Assembly (NCBI GenBank): GCA_977006965.1
Contig: OZ345352.1
Coordinates: 620,001 to 684,000, forward strand
Source: Phymatolithon calcareum
Lineage: Eukaryota > Rhodophyta > Florideophyceae > Hapalidiales
Reading direction: 5' to 3'
DNA length: 64,000 nucleotides
In this document: piece by piece, positions 53,802 to 63,768 of the stretch
Layout: every line of letters starts with the position of its first letter
Position numbering within the stretch: position 1 is the stretch's first letter
Notes under the pieces: generated by a model
Told to the model about the DNA's origin: nothing
Databases searched by the model: none
The model's input: the letters and a program-made list of their open reading frames with translations, nothing else
Program-made: the position numbers and the translations under genes

Positions 53802-56135
53802 CTCTTATTTTATAAAAACTGAGGTAACCTGTGCAAAGCATAGAATAGATTGAATAGCAGACCGTTTCCCAAGATTTTAATTAGTTTGTCGTAAAACACT
53901 GCATATGACCTCAAAATCTATGTCATGAAAACAATATCGGGTCGTCCGGTAACTTGATGCGAATATTGTGCAAAAACATGAAAGCTGTAATCTCCCTAAT
54001 CTTATGCTCAGTAAGAGAAACAGTGTCTTTATGTAGCTTTTTCAATACGAGTTCTTTGTTCATCTTTCTCCACGTGGGAGATTTTCTTCACATACGCAAG
54101 AACTTCTGCAAATATTTCGTTTGGTTTTAGGTTCTTATCTGAGAAGATTATATTTTGTTTCAAGTGTATTCTTGTTAAATGTGTTTATTCGTAGAAAGGC
54201 TATTCGAGCCTTAAGATGTTCCTTTTAGGATCTCTTTGAAAGTCTCTTTCTAGGTGCGCAACGTTTTTTTCGTGTAACCCAGTGAGTACTACCACTGCTC
54301 TACTATGTATAACAATGTTACATATTGGGGGCTTTGTGTCCGTTAATCTAGATGATACATCTTAATGTAAACCCTGCTGGCTGTCACCTCGTCATGTACA
54401 AAATTGGGCGTGGAAAATAATATATCATCCTGCAGTAGATTGCAAATTATGATCATAGCTCTCATGGCTCTCAGATGCAGCTTTTCTGTACGCTTTCCAT
54501 TGATATGGGAGTCAGAACTATTAAATCATGTCAGCTAATCATCAATAGCTTTCTACCGGACAAAATGTTTTGTTCGCTTGGTAGCAGTGTTTTCGAAACA
54601 ATTGCATGAAAACAAGTATAAGACCAATTTCTCATAGATTTTTGTAGAGAGCAACAGCCTACTTCATTATTGACAATATTCTAAAGACTTTTCTTCATTG
54701 AAAACCATGCTACGGGAAAGGGATGATTTACAAAAAAACCTTCCTGACGCAGCAGATTCTAGGAGAACCAATAAAAGGATTTTTTGCCCTTCAATGATCT
54801 CGATGTGTAAGGCAGTGTAGGCCAATGATAACATGCAGAGAATTCAGCCATATGCCTGATTTTTAATTGTAAGTTACAGTCTTCCATTTGAACCATTATT
54901 GCATATTCGAAAGTCGGGCAATCGCTTTTCTAAATATGTGTGTTGCTCCGTTTACTCAAAGGGCTGTGATACCGCAGCTCGTTGAGCGTTGTTGAAAAAA
55001 ACCTTATCATTCCATCAAGCTTGCAGACAAGAATCCATTCTATGTATCCATACTACTTCAGGTCTTTATTTTGAGGAGAAAACGATCGCCAAAAAATCGG
55101 AAAACCGGTGGTTTCCTCGAAAATCAGATTTTATCTTTTATTTTTTAAAACGTTCGATCAGACTTCTGCACGTTTTTTACACATAAATAGTTTGTTGAGT
55201 GCATTTGCTTTCCATGAACTGAAGTAGAAGCTCTGATGCCTACGATGATAGAAGATACGGGAAGGAGAAGATTGAAAAATTAGGTTCGATCGGTTTTCGA
55301 AAACCGATCATTCGAAACTCGGTAAAAACCTACTTTCAAATCTTTAATCTTTTGTCAGCGAGACGGCGTATTTTCGATTAAATCGAATATCAAAATGAAC
55401 TATATATTGCCCAGTGACACCTAGTTGTTCTTTTGAAACGGTTTACCACAGCTTTCAGCCTCAAAATTTTTCAAATATTGTCTGAAATGGTGAAGAATCT
55501 GAACTTTCCCTCCAGTTGGTATGCATATGTATTTTTCTTGTCTAAATCGAGATTTTTGAATGGTTTCATAAAATAAAAACCTATATTTGGCCTCACACTC
55601 CAGAGGGGAACGCTAGGGTTCCTCTTGATTTATTTCACGCATCAGAAAAACCTAGCTTCTTCCAGAAGGACGTACTAAGTGAATTCAATTTTCAGAAGGA
55701 TCACCGCCAATGTTTTTAGTATTGATAGAAGGACGGGCTGGGGACAGGGTTTAATCTACATTGAGTCTGAAAACATGATGGCGAGGGCCAAGAAACACTA
55801 GAGAGGCTTTTGAAAATATAACTAGAAGTTCTTTATGCTCAGAATTAGTCGTAAAATTCTTGGTGCAGTATATTTGTCTTGGGTGTAAAATGTAGAAGTC
55901 TTTGCATTACGACCACGGGCCACATTTCCTCATTGCACGTGGGAGAATGCGTAATCACAGTTATAAAACATTGTCGCTTTATGAAAATAAGGTATCTAAT
56001 TGTTGTAGTATCCCAACGTATGCGAACATTAAAATGAAAGAATTAAAATGAAGTTTATAACTGCCTAAGCTTGGTGCTAACGATCACGATGTTGGCATTT
56101 TGTAAGATACTGCCTGGAAATAAAACGAGCTGCTA
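53802..56135. other. Transposon interior, AT-rich, no gene seen
   Basis: No frame longer than about 65 codons and no domain. A perfect 22-bp palindrome (GATCGGTTTTC with its complement) lies at 55288-55309. It probably includes the two 3' UTRs; its length is large for this superfamily. Confidence 0.6.
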
Positions 56136-56145
56136 TTAAAAGTTT

Positions 56146-57143
56146 CTAGTTTGTGCTTGCACGATCGTTAGTAATATTTTCAGAGGCACGCGGACGAGAA
56201 CGCTGAACGTTGATAATTGCCTTCTTCTGTGGGCTGTCGTCATAGTCCTCCTCTTCGACGTCCATGTCGATGTATAGTAGCTGCTCATTACAAGGAACAG
56301 TTTCAGAGTCCGATTCATCTTTGAAACCAAGGTATGACTCTTTCAAGGAGCTTGCCTTAACCGGAGAGGGAAGACGAATTATTGCTGTCGATTCGAGAAT
56401 GTCAGAACGCTTCTGACGCAGCTGCTTCAATGCCATCTCGAAGGCAAGCTTTTTGTGGATAGCCGAGGAGACGATGTCAGGGTTTGGATTTAGAAACCAT
56501 TCCCGGTGCATTATATTAGGATTGGATAGCGCATTCGGCCACGCAATCTTCACCGTAAGAAGATTATCTTCAACGTCCACCTTAACGTGTCGAGTAAATA
56601 CACCAGATGGGAGTACAACACAGACGGATAGCTTCGACTTCAGCGTTATATTGCAAGTGGACGGAGCAATAACATGAAGCGGCATGAAATCCATACGGCC
56701 AAGAAGCAGTTCACTGGCAGATCCATCTTCGCCAATTTGCATATCCGCCTTTGGTCCGGGTGCGTCATTTCCTAGGATCGCGTACAGAGCGTCTGAGCAT
56801 TTCGGAACGAGATCAACGCCTCTCGTGCTCACCACAGAGCCTGTGTTTAAATCGCAATGTTGATATCAAAAATCCAAATCAAATTCATTAGTATTCCAAT
56901 ACGCTTCTGACCAGTTTTGGAACGTTTGTGCCGAAATTTACCTCGCTTCGGAAGACCAAACTCTTTCTTAAGCTCCGTGAAAAGCTTCAGAAATTTCGGG
57001 GTGTCAAAGCACTTGAATGTGGAAATGTTTTCCTTTCGGATATCAGCCGATTTTTCCTCACGCGTGAGGGTGCCCTTGACAAACATGTCTCTGAGAACGT
57101 TAGCGGCCGCCACCTGCTCTGCTGTCATCCTCCGGGGGGCCAT
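56146..57143 (-). CDS. Unknown second protein of the Harbinger-like element (two exons)
   Basis: Exon 1 is 57143-56903 and exon 2 is 56840-56146. The 62-bp intron (56841-56902) begins GTATTGG and ends ACACAG. Splicing joins ...KTGQKR to SVVSTRG in frame, and the exon 2 frame has no ATG near its start, which supports the join. The 311-residue product has a helical N-terminus (MTAEQVAAANVLRDMFVKG, then KFLKLFTELKKEFGLP), a strongly basic stretch (PKRGKFRHKRSKTGQKR, about residues 64-80), a beta-rich middle (LSVCVVLPSGVFTRHVKVDV, then NLLTVKIAWP) and an acidic tail (DMDVEEEDYDD). I see no Myb/SANT motif. By position it should be the transposase partner that binds DNA or aids nuclear import; that is inference from the superfamily. 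The middle could be a CS/alpha-crystallin-like fold, but I am unsure. Confidence 0.75.
56841..56902 (-). other. Intron of the second transposon gene
   Basis: Read on the minus strand, AAGC|GTATTGGAATACTAATG...ACACAG|GCTC. The phase of both exons agrees (one base plus two bases of an Arg codon). Confidence 0.75.
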
Positions 57144-57535
57144 CGCTGTAGAAAGCAATCGAGTGGGACTCCGAATTTTGCCGGTTTTCGTGGATTGGTT
57201 CGTTCCAGCACGATTCGGTGGGTGAAACGAACAGTGGCTTCTGCAGTGCAGCAAATCCAGGTCTATAACCGGTAGTTCATCGGAAAATCTGAGGTGACAT
57301 GGCACCGTCGCACCACGGAGGGCTATGATACAGTTATTATGCTGGTGTTTTATTGGTCCGACGATTTGGAGTCGTGCTGACGCTAGTAGTCCCAAAATTA
57401 ACTTCAAAAATTAGGCTCCGCTCAGAATGCGCGGGTCGGAGTCTTTGTATACAGTTGCAGAAAAGGATGTTTATAAATTAAAAAGTCCACTTCTGGAATA
57501 AAATCAAACCAATAAAAGTCATTTCCCGTAGCCCC

Positions 57536-57577
57536 CCGGAGCAAGCGTGGTGGTTCCACGTTCCGCGAGTCCACGTG
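57536..57577 (-). mobile_element. SINE copy 2, right part
   Basis: AGCAAGCGTGGTGGTTCCAC and the bases to CCACG match 51668-51709, completing the SINE interrupted at 52677. Confidence 0.88.
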
Positions 57578-57629
57578 GACGGCCAGATTGATTGGACTCT
57601 TTTTTTCTTTACCGCTCCCTTATCTTCTT

Positions 57630-57930
57630 CACACGTATCTCGCCCAGATCGTCCCAGAACGCTAGGTGTCACCAAAATTGTTCATGGGATTGTGGACGAT
57701 AATGCCGATATAGATGTAGACCCAGCGCTGGTTTTGAACTCCGGTCCATCAGAATAACTGGGCAATTCGTGGGTCGGACGCTCGCGGGGTATCTCCGATA
57801 ACTTCTGCGGCTGCGATCGACACCCATGGTCGTAGTAAATGAACTCTAGACGAACAGAAGTTGATACTAAATGCACTGGGTTCAAGGCGGATTGAAGAAT
57901 CTTGATGGGTCGCGAAACTGAGTGGATGAT
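57630..57930 (+). pseudogene. Decayed PWWP-gene copy, right half
   Basis: GACCCAGCGCTGGTTTTGAA, GGGGTATCTCCGATAA and GAATCTTGATGGGTCGCG match 35700-35960 in order. It continues the relic ending at 52510. Confidence 0.65.
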
Positions 57931-58408
57931 CTTCTTCTACTGGAAAAGAAGACGCGATGCGCTGATATCTGGTCCAAAAAACAAGGAACTTTTAGAAGCG
58001 GAGAGAGATATTGTCCACGCGAGCGTGAACGGCTTCCTGTGCGAAGCTGCAAACGAAACGGCAGGTAATACAAAAATCAAGAAAGACCAAAGAAACAAGA
58101 TACTGAAGGCCATAGAGGATTTGGAAAAGTCGAAAAAACTACCTATACCGCACGCGAAAGTTTCGCTAACCCCGCACCTTCTCTTCAACTCAAGAAGTCA
58201 TAGAACAGTTGCCATTAAGCGGTTATTTGGAATGTTCCCTCCTATGAGCACCTCCACCCTTATCGAACCCACCGACCAATGTGGGAAAGATGCCATCGAA
58301 GACGTGATAAATGGCCTCGAAAAGGACAGACTCTCCAAGGAGGACAGCGCCTGGACTAAGCGAGCACTCGACGAGTTCCTAACCTTGTTTCAGACCGTGG
58401 AAAAGTAA
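57902..58408 (+). pseudogene. Hairpin-tail element protein, longest frame
   Basis: A frame of 168 codons from ATG 57905; its first 10-15 codons come from flanking sequence. The element part reads KNKELLEAERDIVHA, then a Lys/Glu-rich helix (KKDQRNKILKAIEDLEKSKK), then SRSHRTVAIKRLFGMFPPMS, then QCGKDAIEDVINGLEKDRLS and TKRALDEFLTLFQTVEK. The last 60 residues match the frames at 197 and 20.83 kb; the SRSHR block matches 27.07 and 47.2 kb. It shows that these scattered frames belong to one protein family. No known domain is recognised, and it is probably the N-terminal part of a larger transposon protein. Confidence 0.55.
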
Positions 58409-58640
58409 GGACTGGCCACAACCTCAAATCACAGCGTGCCACAGGACAGGGGAGTAATTTTCCCCCTTGAGGTCCCGAAGGAGATCAGAGGTGGGATTTT
58501 GTAGTCGACTGAATCGTGTTACACCAACAAGAAAAGAAACTCTCCCATAGACAGAATCCAGCCAAAACATAGTGGCCCAAAGCGTCAGCAGATGCGTTGG
58601 TAACTTTTAAATAAAAATCCACCTTTCTTCTTCTTCGACT
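57935..58640 (+). mobile_element. Hairpin-tail element, longest copy
   Basis: This element interrupts the relic that runs uninterrupted at 35960-36080. Its flanks TTCTTCTACTGGAAAAGA (57931) and TTCTTCGACTCGAAAAGA (about 58629) look like an imperfect target duplication of about 18 bp. It ends with the family tail: hairpin at about 58575-58604, then TTTTAAATAAAAATCC and a TTCTTC run. Confidence 0.7.
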
Positions 58641-58659
58641 CGAAAAGACTGATCTGAGC

Positions 58660-59110
58660 CGTGCATGTGTGGTCAAATTGCAAGTTGCCAAGAAATGGGA
58701 AAATCCAGGAGCAAAGCGGAATGAGATTTCTCTGTGGCACTCGCGTTTGAATTTAAAATGCACGAGGCGACTTCTCCCACTCTCGAAACCGTATCGATCA
58801 CCCGACAGCTCTTAAATATGGAATTCTTTTTCAACGTTCCACCACTAGCGGTCATAGTGTCTTGGGTAATACGTAATTAAATGGATTTATTGAGAAGATA
58901 CCATGTGTCCCAACTGGAGGAAAGTCGGTACCTTTCTAGGCATATTCTATTAGCATTGAAAATTCAGCTTCCTTAATCGGAATTACATAGAATCACGTCA
59001 ATGGCTCTAGCCACGCTAATCTATTCTGCAGGGGTCTTAGGTAATGCTGATCCTGACGAAACTGGTGCCAATGGTCTGTTTTTGCAGGAAGCTGCAAGTG
59101 ACTCCCAACA
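58660..59110 (+). pseudogene. Decayed membrane-protein relic (parallel to 36.1-36.4 kb)
   Basis: GTCAAATTGCAAGTTGCCAA through the CTCTGTGGCACTCGCGTTTG block matches 36080-36170, and CAGGAAGCTGCAAGTGACTC matches the C-terminal segment near 36395. Both are remnants of the family at 13.2-19.9 kb. Confidence 0.55.
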
Positions 59111-59262
59111 CCGAGAACAGCCAAAGGAAAAAAAGACCTTTCGAAGAATCTTGTCTTCGGAAAAGAGCTGAGGTCACTGCTTCAAAATTCTCCGACTTCA
59201 AACGCATCTTGGCAGTGACGCGATGGCCGCTCGCAAAGCTAGAGTTTTGGCTCTCTGCGATG

Positions 59263-59345
59263 CTCCATTTATTCATTCATTTTGCCTTTTCCCCTAATGG
59301 GTCTAGCAGCGATTCGAGGGTCTAAGTTTTTTCCACTCTACTCTA
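59263..59345 (-). mobile_element. LINE-C 3' tail fragment, reverse
   Basis: ATTCATTCATTTTGCC, then CCCCTAATGGGTCTAGCAGC and GAGGGTCTAAGTTTTT are the reverse complement of the LINE-C end at 34010-34067. Confidence 0.55.
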
Positions 59346-59880
59346 TTGGTGGAAAAACTTATAGGCTGCGATGTTCCAATTAATGAGTTAGATTTGATAG
59401 TCGGAATCTTGTAGCTCCCAAGATTCGAAACTAACTTGATGGAGTATTTACTAGGTACTTAAATGCCCTTCTTTGAATAGCGCTTCTACAATAGACTAGA
59501 TGCTGCGGGGTGACGCGACAAAGAAGAAATGGGGATACAACAAAAGAGTTCAAATATTTAGCCTTCCTTGTGAACTAACAGACCGCGGATCAACTAAGGT
59601 TGCTTCATATGCAATGGAAAAAATGGAGAGATACGCGTAGAGACATATCGTGATTTCCTGTAACTTGCGAAGGAAATGCCTCTCTATGTCGTCAAGAGTT
59701 AAATTAAGATGAACTTTTTATTTCTTATTGTGAATTGAACTAAAATAATTTTAGGTCAATTCCCAATTTTATTTTAAATTTCTTTTTTTAATTTTTTTAA
59801 AAAACAGTTTAAATTTTTATTAAAATATTATTCTTCTTCACCGCCACTTCCCGTAACGCATTCAGTAGCGCTAAGAAGCT
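59346..59880. other. AT-rich spacer
   Basis: No gene. 59745-59835 is almost pure A/T. Confidence 0.5.
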
Positions 59881-59899
59881 TTCACTTTGGGTTCCAAGC

Positions 59900-60110
59900 C
59901 ATGACGACTCGGGAAGAGTCTACGCTCTCCCACTTTGCTCTGGAGGGGCCGACTGGGGTACCTTGAAATTAGGCGAACAATAGCAAGAGTGAACCTGGAT
60001 GTCGGCTGGGCTGCCTACCACTCCTCGACCATCACCGAATAGGGACTTCGGAAACCCCGATTCGGTCTGCTGGTGCATAAGGGCAGCTGGATCCTGCGCC
60101 ACATTAAGTC
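59900..60110 (-). pseudogene. Unknown coding relic (PNFK block)
   Basis: The minus strand encodes GSPADIQVHSCYCSPNFKVP, matching GSPNDIQFHCCSYKPNFKLP at 37.4 kb. The two copies share the peptide better than the surrounding DNA, so it was once coding, perhaps a downstream exon of the membrane-protein gene at 62.2-62.6 kb. Confidence 0.4.
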
Positions 60111-60339
60111 GATGAATCGATCTCTAGAAAAGCCTGTATATCCGTCACCGTACTGGTGTGGATATATTCTCCGCTTAGCGTAATCAGCTCCGACCAGCCA
60201 ACAGCCTGTCCCGAGCCGGATTAGACGCGGTATGAATTTTTGAAAAACTGGAACAACCAGCCCCGAAACAATTTACCTCAAAACAACCGGGAACGACGCA
60301 CGGCGAACAGCAACAACGCGTACTTCAGCGCCTCAGTTT

Positions 60340-61540
60340 AAGGATGCGTTCTACAATTGCACGTCCACAGTGGTCAAATTAAGGGGTACCTGGAGAACTC
60401 TACAGGACAGCAAAGGCAAAAAACTCACGCCGTTTCTATGCCCTTCTATTCCTGTGCGCCAGACTCAAGCATGTCAACTGACAGTTCCAAAGACTCAGCG
60501 ACGTTGAGCAATTCAACCCCTCTCAGTACCAGAACCACAAAGCAGCGAAACGTTTTGCGTCTCGACACGGCAGGCCCCCGGACATCTTCTTGGCCTACGA
60601 CGACGGAGACGGGCATAAATACTCAACGACCCCGACCGCCTCGAAACAACGCGTTATCGTGTGCGACGAAGATGGTGACACACTCGACATGTATCGTACA
60701 ATCCCATTCCAGGTCGGCGGAGCTGGGATTCTGATTTTGCGCGGCGAGGAAACTGTTATGGAAGAAGCGCTGGCCGTTGGGGCTGTGGACTCTTCATTTG
60801 ACGCGGAGGCATTTGCCGCCGTACATGCCTTCCAAGCAACGTTAGCGCTACAATTTTCCCGCGGTAGCACTATCAGATGGTTCACTAACAGCCGTAGCTT
60901 CATAGGCGCGCTCAACGGGCAACCGCGGATGTTTGGTGAAATGGTCCGGAATCTATGGAACCTTATGGAACGGTTATTTTCACGCGACATTCAGATAGAG
61001 TGTGCTTGGATACCGAGTCACTGCGGCGTCGTGAAGAATGAGGCTACTTATGAACGTGTGAGGCGGGGAATTTCGGCGTCGAGTCTGGCGCTGCACCAAG
61101 AGATACCTCTCACTTTGGAAGCGGCACGATCCATCATCAAGCCGCCCTTTAGAAGCAAACCAGTTACCCTTCCTACGCTTCCGAAAGATCTGCACATCTC
61201 GCCGAAACGTGCAGAGGTGGTACTGCACCAGCTCATAGTGAACTGCAGCCCTATTGTGGCAAGCTTTCACCATGGACACAGCGAGAATGAATCGCTTCTC
61301 TACGACCCAGTATGCAAGATGTGCCCGTATGGCGTCAAGGAGACAGTGGAGCGCCTCATCCTACACTGTTCTGGGAGGACTGCCTCTCGACGAAAATTCA
61401 TCGGAAGAGTGCGAGACAAAACGGTAGAAAATCTGTGCAGGGAGAGGCCCGTAGAGATACTCCAATATTTGAACAATGAGAACTTTCTCTAGGGTTAGTT
61501 CTGGCGTTAATTAACGCATTCTGCATTAAAGAATGAAAGA
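60340..61540 (+). mobile_element. LINE-B copy (RNase H LINE), plus strand
   Basis: The coding part aligns over its full length with 32295-33116, and the 3' end (GCGTTAATTAACGCATTCTG, then CATTAAAGAATGAAAG) corresponds to the GAAA-tailed end at 32254. It extends further 5' than the first copy. The 5' limit is approximate. Confidence 0.75.
60590..61492 (+). pseudogene. LINE-B RNase H domain, copy 2
   Basis: An open frame of 300 codons beginning at a TTG, so it is not a real start. It shows IVCDEDGDT, GGAGILILRG, DAEAFAAVHAF (Glu kept), FTNSRSFIGAL (the catalytic Asp of TDS is Asn) and IPSHCGVVKNEATYERVRR (final Asp is Tyr). The zinc-knuckle-like CKMCPYGVKETVERLILHC follows. Two catalytic positions are lost, so the copy is dead although its frame is still open. 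Confidence 0.82.
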
Positions 61541-62162
61541 CTCAGCGCCGCGCACACTCGTGCGTGCACAGAGAATGTCCACCGCGCCTTCTCATGCGCA
61601 ATTGATGTAGACGCATTTTGGTTTTTGGCGACTTTGCAAGAAAAGAAGCTTGCGTGGCAACTTCTCGTCCATTCCCGCTCGTCAGCCTTCAGAGTCCGCA
61701 GTAGTTACAAAAACTTGTACAAGTGCTGCACGTGCACAGTCATCAGACCTAATCATCACGATTGCAACAGTACGGATGCGATTCGGAGAGGAGGTGGAGC
61801 CCAATCCTGCGATGGATGCTTCAGGAATGAGGGCTGTACTGTTCGTACTCCCGCCTGGGCTCGCGTCCGCGCACGTCTCGCCAGCGACAAATTGGACACC
61901 AGAATGGTTACACTCTTCCCCCATGGGAAGGTGCACTCAAGCTTTTATTTTAGCCATCGCAGATCCAGCTGCCGAAGGACAGCTCTGCATTAGTGGCGTC
62001 GGCCGGAATCTAGGCTAGGGTAATTGTCGGTCGGCAATTGCCATGAATGCAATGAAATTGAAAAACAAGAAAACGCGGGAACAAAACAAATCATACTACT
62101 ACACAAGTTGACAGAAAAATCGTGAAACGGAATCCTCCCGACGGAAGATGATCTTCGAAAAC
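61541..62162. other. Unresolved stretch
   Basis: Open frames exist on both strands (61625-61993 and 61650-62018 plus, 61682-61936 minus), but the plus-strand ones start with TTG. The minus strand contains TALIPEASIAGLGS, which matches HIPEASIGR at 37.69 kb, so it probably belongs to the membrane-protein locus read leftward. Confidence 0.35.
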
Positions 62163-62606
62163 TCAGGGTATGCAAGGTTGGTCGCAAACACAAGGGACAA
62201 GGCATGTTGGTGATTCCAGACCGAGGAGCTGGGCGGATCGGGAATAACGGCCGTTGTGGCCGAGCGCTGCCGCTCCCGCTAGCCAGTGATGCATGAACTC
62301 TGCTACACCGGCCGTGTCACGGTCTATCTTGATTTCCTCGGCGCGGATGTGGACCGGCGTGAACATGTACTTTGCAGCGACAGGACCTAACAGAAAGTGT
62401 AGACCGAGTCCCAATTGGTATGATGCGGGTCTGAAGAACCACTCGAGTGCAGGGTAGGCAATAGTTGCTGCTAAAAATATAAAGAGTGCATTCGCTTGAA
62501 AAAAGAAGTCGAGATACGATGGAGTGGATTTGTCGAGTCGATGCGTCAGAAACAGCGGCTGATTGTTCTGAATGCTTCTCCAGGATGTGAAAGACGAACG
62601 CAGCAT
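62163..62606 (-). CDS. Hypothetical membrane protein
   Basis: A 147-codon frame from ATG 62606. One clear hydrophobic segment FFFQANALFIFLAATIAYPA lies at about residues 34-53, and a second, LGLGLHFLLGPVAAKYMF, at about 65-82. A basic N-terminus precedes them. A decayed copy lies at 37.7-37.95 kb. Homology on both sides (61.8 and 59.95 kb) suggests the gene had more exons and may itself be broken. No family recognised. Confidence 0.4.
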   Translation of the reverse strand: MLRSSFTSWRSIQNNQPLFLTHRLDKSTPSYLDFFFQANALFIFLAATIAYPALEWFFRPASYQLGLGLHFLLGPVAAKYMFTPVHIRAEEIKIDRDTAGVAEFMHHWLAGAAALGHNGRYSRSAQLLGLESPTCLVPCVCDQPCIP

Positions 62607-62679
62607 ACTCAGTGAATGACGCTCCTGTGCCAAGTCAATTGTTACACAGGGTAGTTACTGAGACCCAAGCTGCTCTGTT

Positions 62680-62740
62680 GTTGGTGAATACCGGCGTTGA
62701 GGGCTTGTAAAATAAAAACATACAATTTCTCCCCTGTGCC
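62680..62740 (+). repeat. Shared LINE-end segment
   Basis: CCGGCGTTGAGGGCTTGTAA followed by AATAAAAACATACAATTTCTCCCC recurs at 50098-50145, and in reverse at 46950-46985 next to the RT pseudogene, so it is a non-LTR 3' end. Confidence 0.55.
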
Positions 62741-63239
62741 AAGTCGTGGGGGAAAATGAAAGTGTTGACATATGCTTGATGTCAACATCAACATAAAGTC
62801 ATTCCATGGTATAGTGCTCGTTCTACCAGATGTCAATGGTCGATTCAACGTGAAGGTAACATTTCAACTGCTTTAAAAATGTTTCCGATAAGAACGTAAT
62901 AGTCTCGGTGGTTCTGAAGTATTCCGGAGCTCGGCAGGAGACTTCTCTTTTCGTTAAATTAAAATCAAAAGGTGAAACTTATAAAAAGAGCAAAAGCAAT
63001 AGCGCATTACACAAGGTGCTCCTATTTCATATTCAGCATCTCGCTGATGTCAATATTCAGCACTTATAAGTTCCGTTTGATTCGAATCAATCGAACTATC
63101 GGGAGATATGTAATGCAAGTTCTCAGTGCCTCATCTAAGAACTAACAGGGCTAGTTCTTACATCGGTTTTCTAATGTACTGTAGTCTGTTCGAATTTCTC
63201 TGCTAACAAGTGCACGTGTAAGGAGGTGCTGAGCAACAG

Positions 63240-63308
63240 AAAGGTGAGTTTTTAGTTAAAAGTTACCAACGCATCTGCTGACGCTGGGGGCAACTTTCCT
63301 AGTGCCAA
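63240..63308 (-). repeat. Hairpin-tail element at right edge, first part
   Basis: TTTTTAGTTAAAAGTTACCA, ACGCATCTGCTGACGC and CAACTTTCCTAGTGCCAA are the reverse complement of the tail. The element is interrupted at 63309 by LINE-A and continues at 63784. Confidence 0.8.
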
Positions 63309-63768
63309 AGCCCTTAAGAAAGCCCGGGGAGGATCTGTCACGAAGAAGAGGAGGAGAGAGGGAACAATTAAGGTATGGGAAAAGGAAGAAGGCAGATCAG
63401 TGAAGATTCCTATTGAAGGCAAGCTACCAGGGATCCTTTACATAGGAGAAAGTACAACACGTTTAAGGTGCCTAAGGTTGACATTCAATTAAGCACCCTT
63501 TTGGAGGAAATCAGTGTTGGGTGCTTATTGTGGGATTATCGCGGTGATCAAACTAGTCGCCTTACAACGTACTCTAGCGTCGTCGAAGATGAGTACAGAA
63601 ATTGAGTTAGAGTGCAAGAGACTCACAGGAGCTCTTTTTGGGAGAGAATTACGAATCAAGAACGTTTTGAGTAGCCAGACGATTTTAGTGTAGAGATTAT
63701 CGCAAGAGCCGCCCCGTTACTCCAAGGTGAGGCTTTGGGAGCTCTCAAAATAAAATCATCAAATATCC
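63309..63768 (+). mobile_element. LINE-A insertion nested in a hairpin-tail element, 15-bp target duplication
   Basis: CTTTCCTAGTGCCAA at 63294-63308 is repeated at 63769-63783. The 460-bp insert ends in AAAATAAAATCATCAAATAT. It is truncated at nearly the same 5' position as the 31.8-kb copy. A stop (TTAAGC) has appeared in its frame near 63488. Confidence 0.92.

Larger units (their letters stand above)
52678..57535 (+). mobile_element. PIF/Harbinger-like DNA transposon, about 4.86 kb, nested in a SINE
   Basis: The boundaries come from the interrupted SINE: its sequence stops at 52677 and resumes at 57536. Terminal inverted repeats are GGAAGTACGGGAAA (left) and, read inward, GGGGCTACGGGAAA (right), 11 of 14 matching. 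The target duplication is CCG, extendable to CCCGG because the repeat ends in G. The element carries a transposase gene near the left end reading right, and an unknown two-exon gene near the right end reading left, with about 2.3 kb of AT-rich DNA between. Two convergent genes, GG-starting ends and a roughly 3-bp duplication fit the PIF/Harbinger superfamily. Confidence 0.85.
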
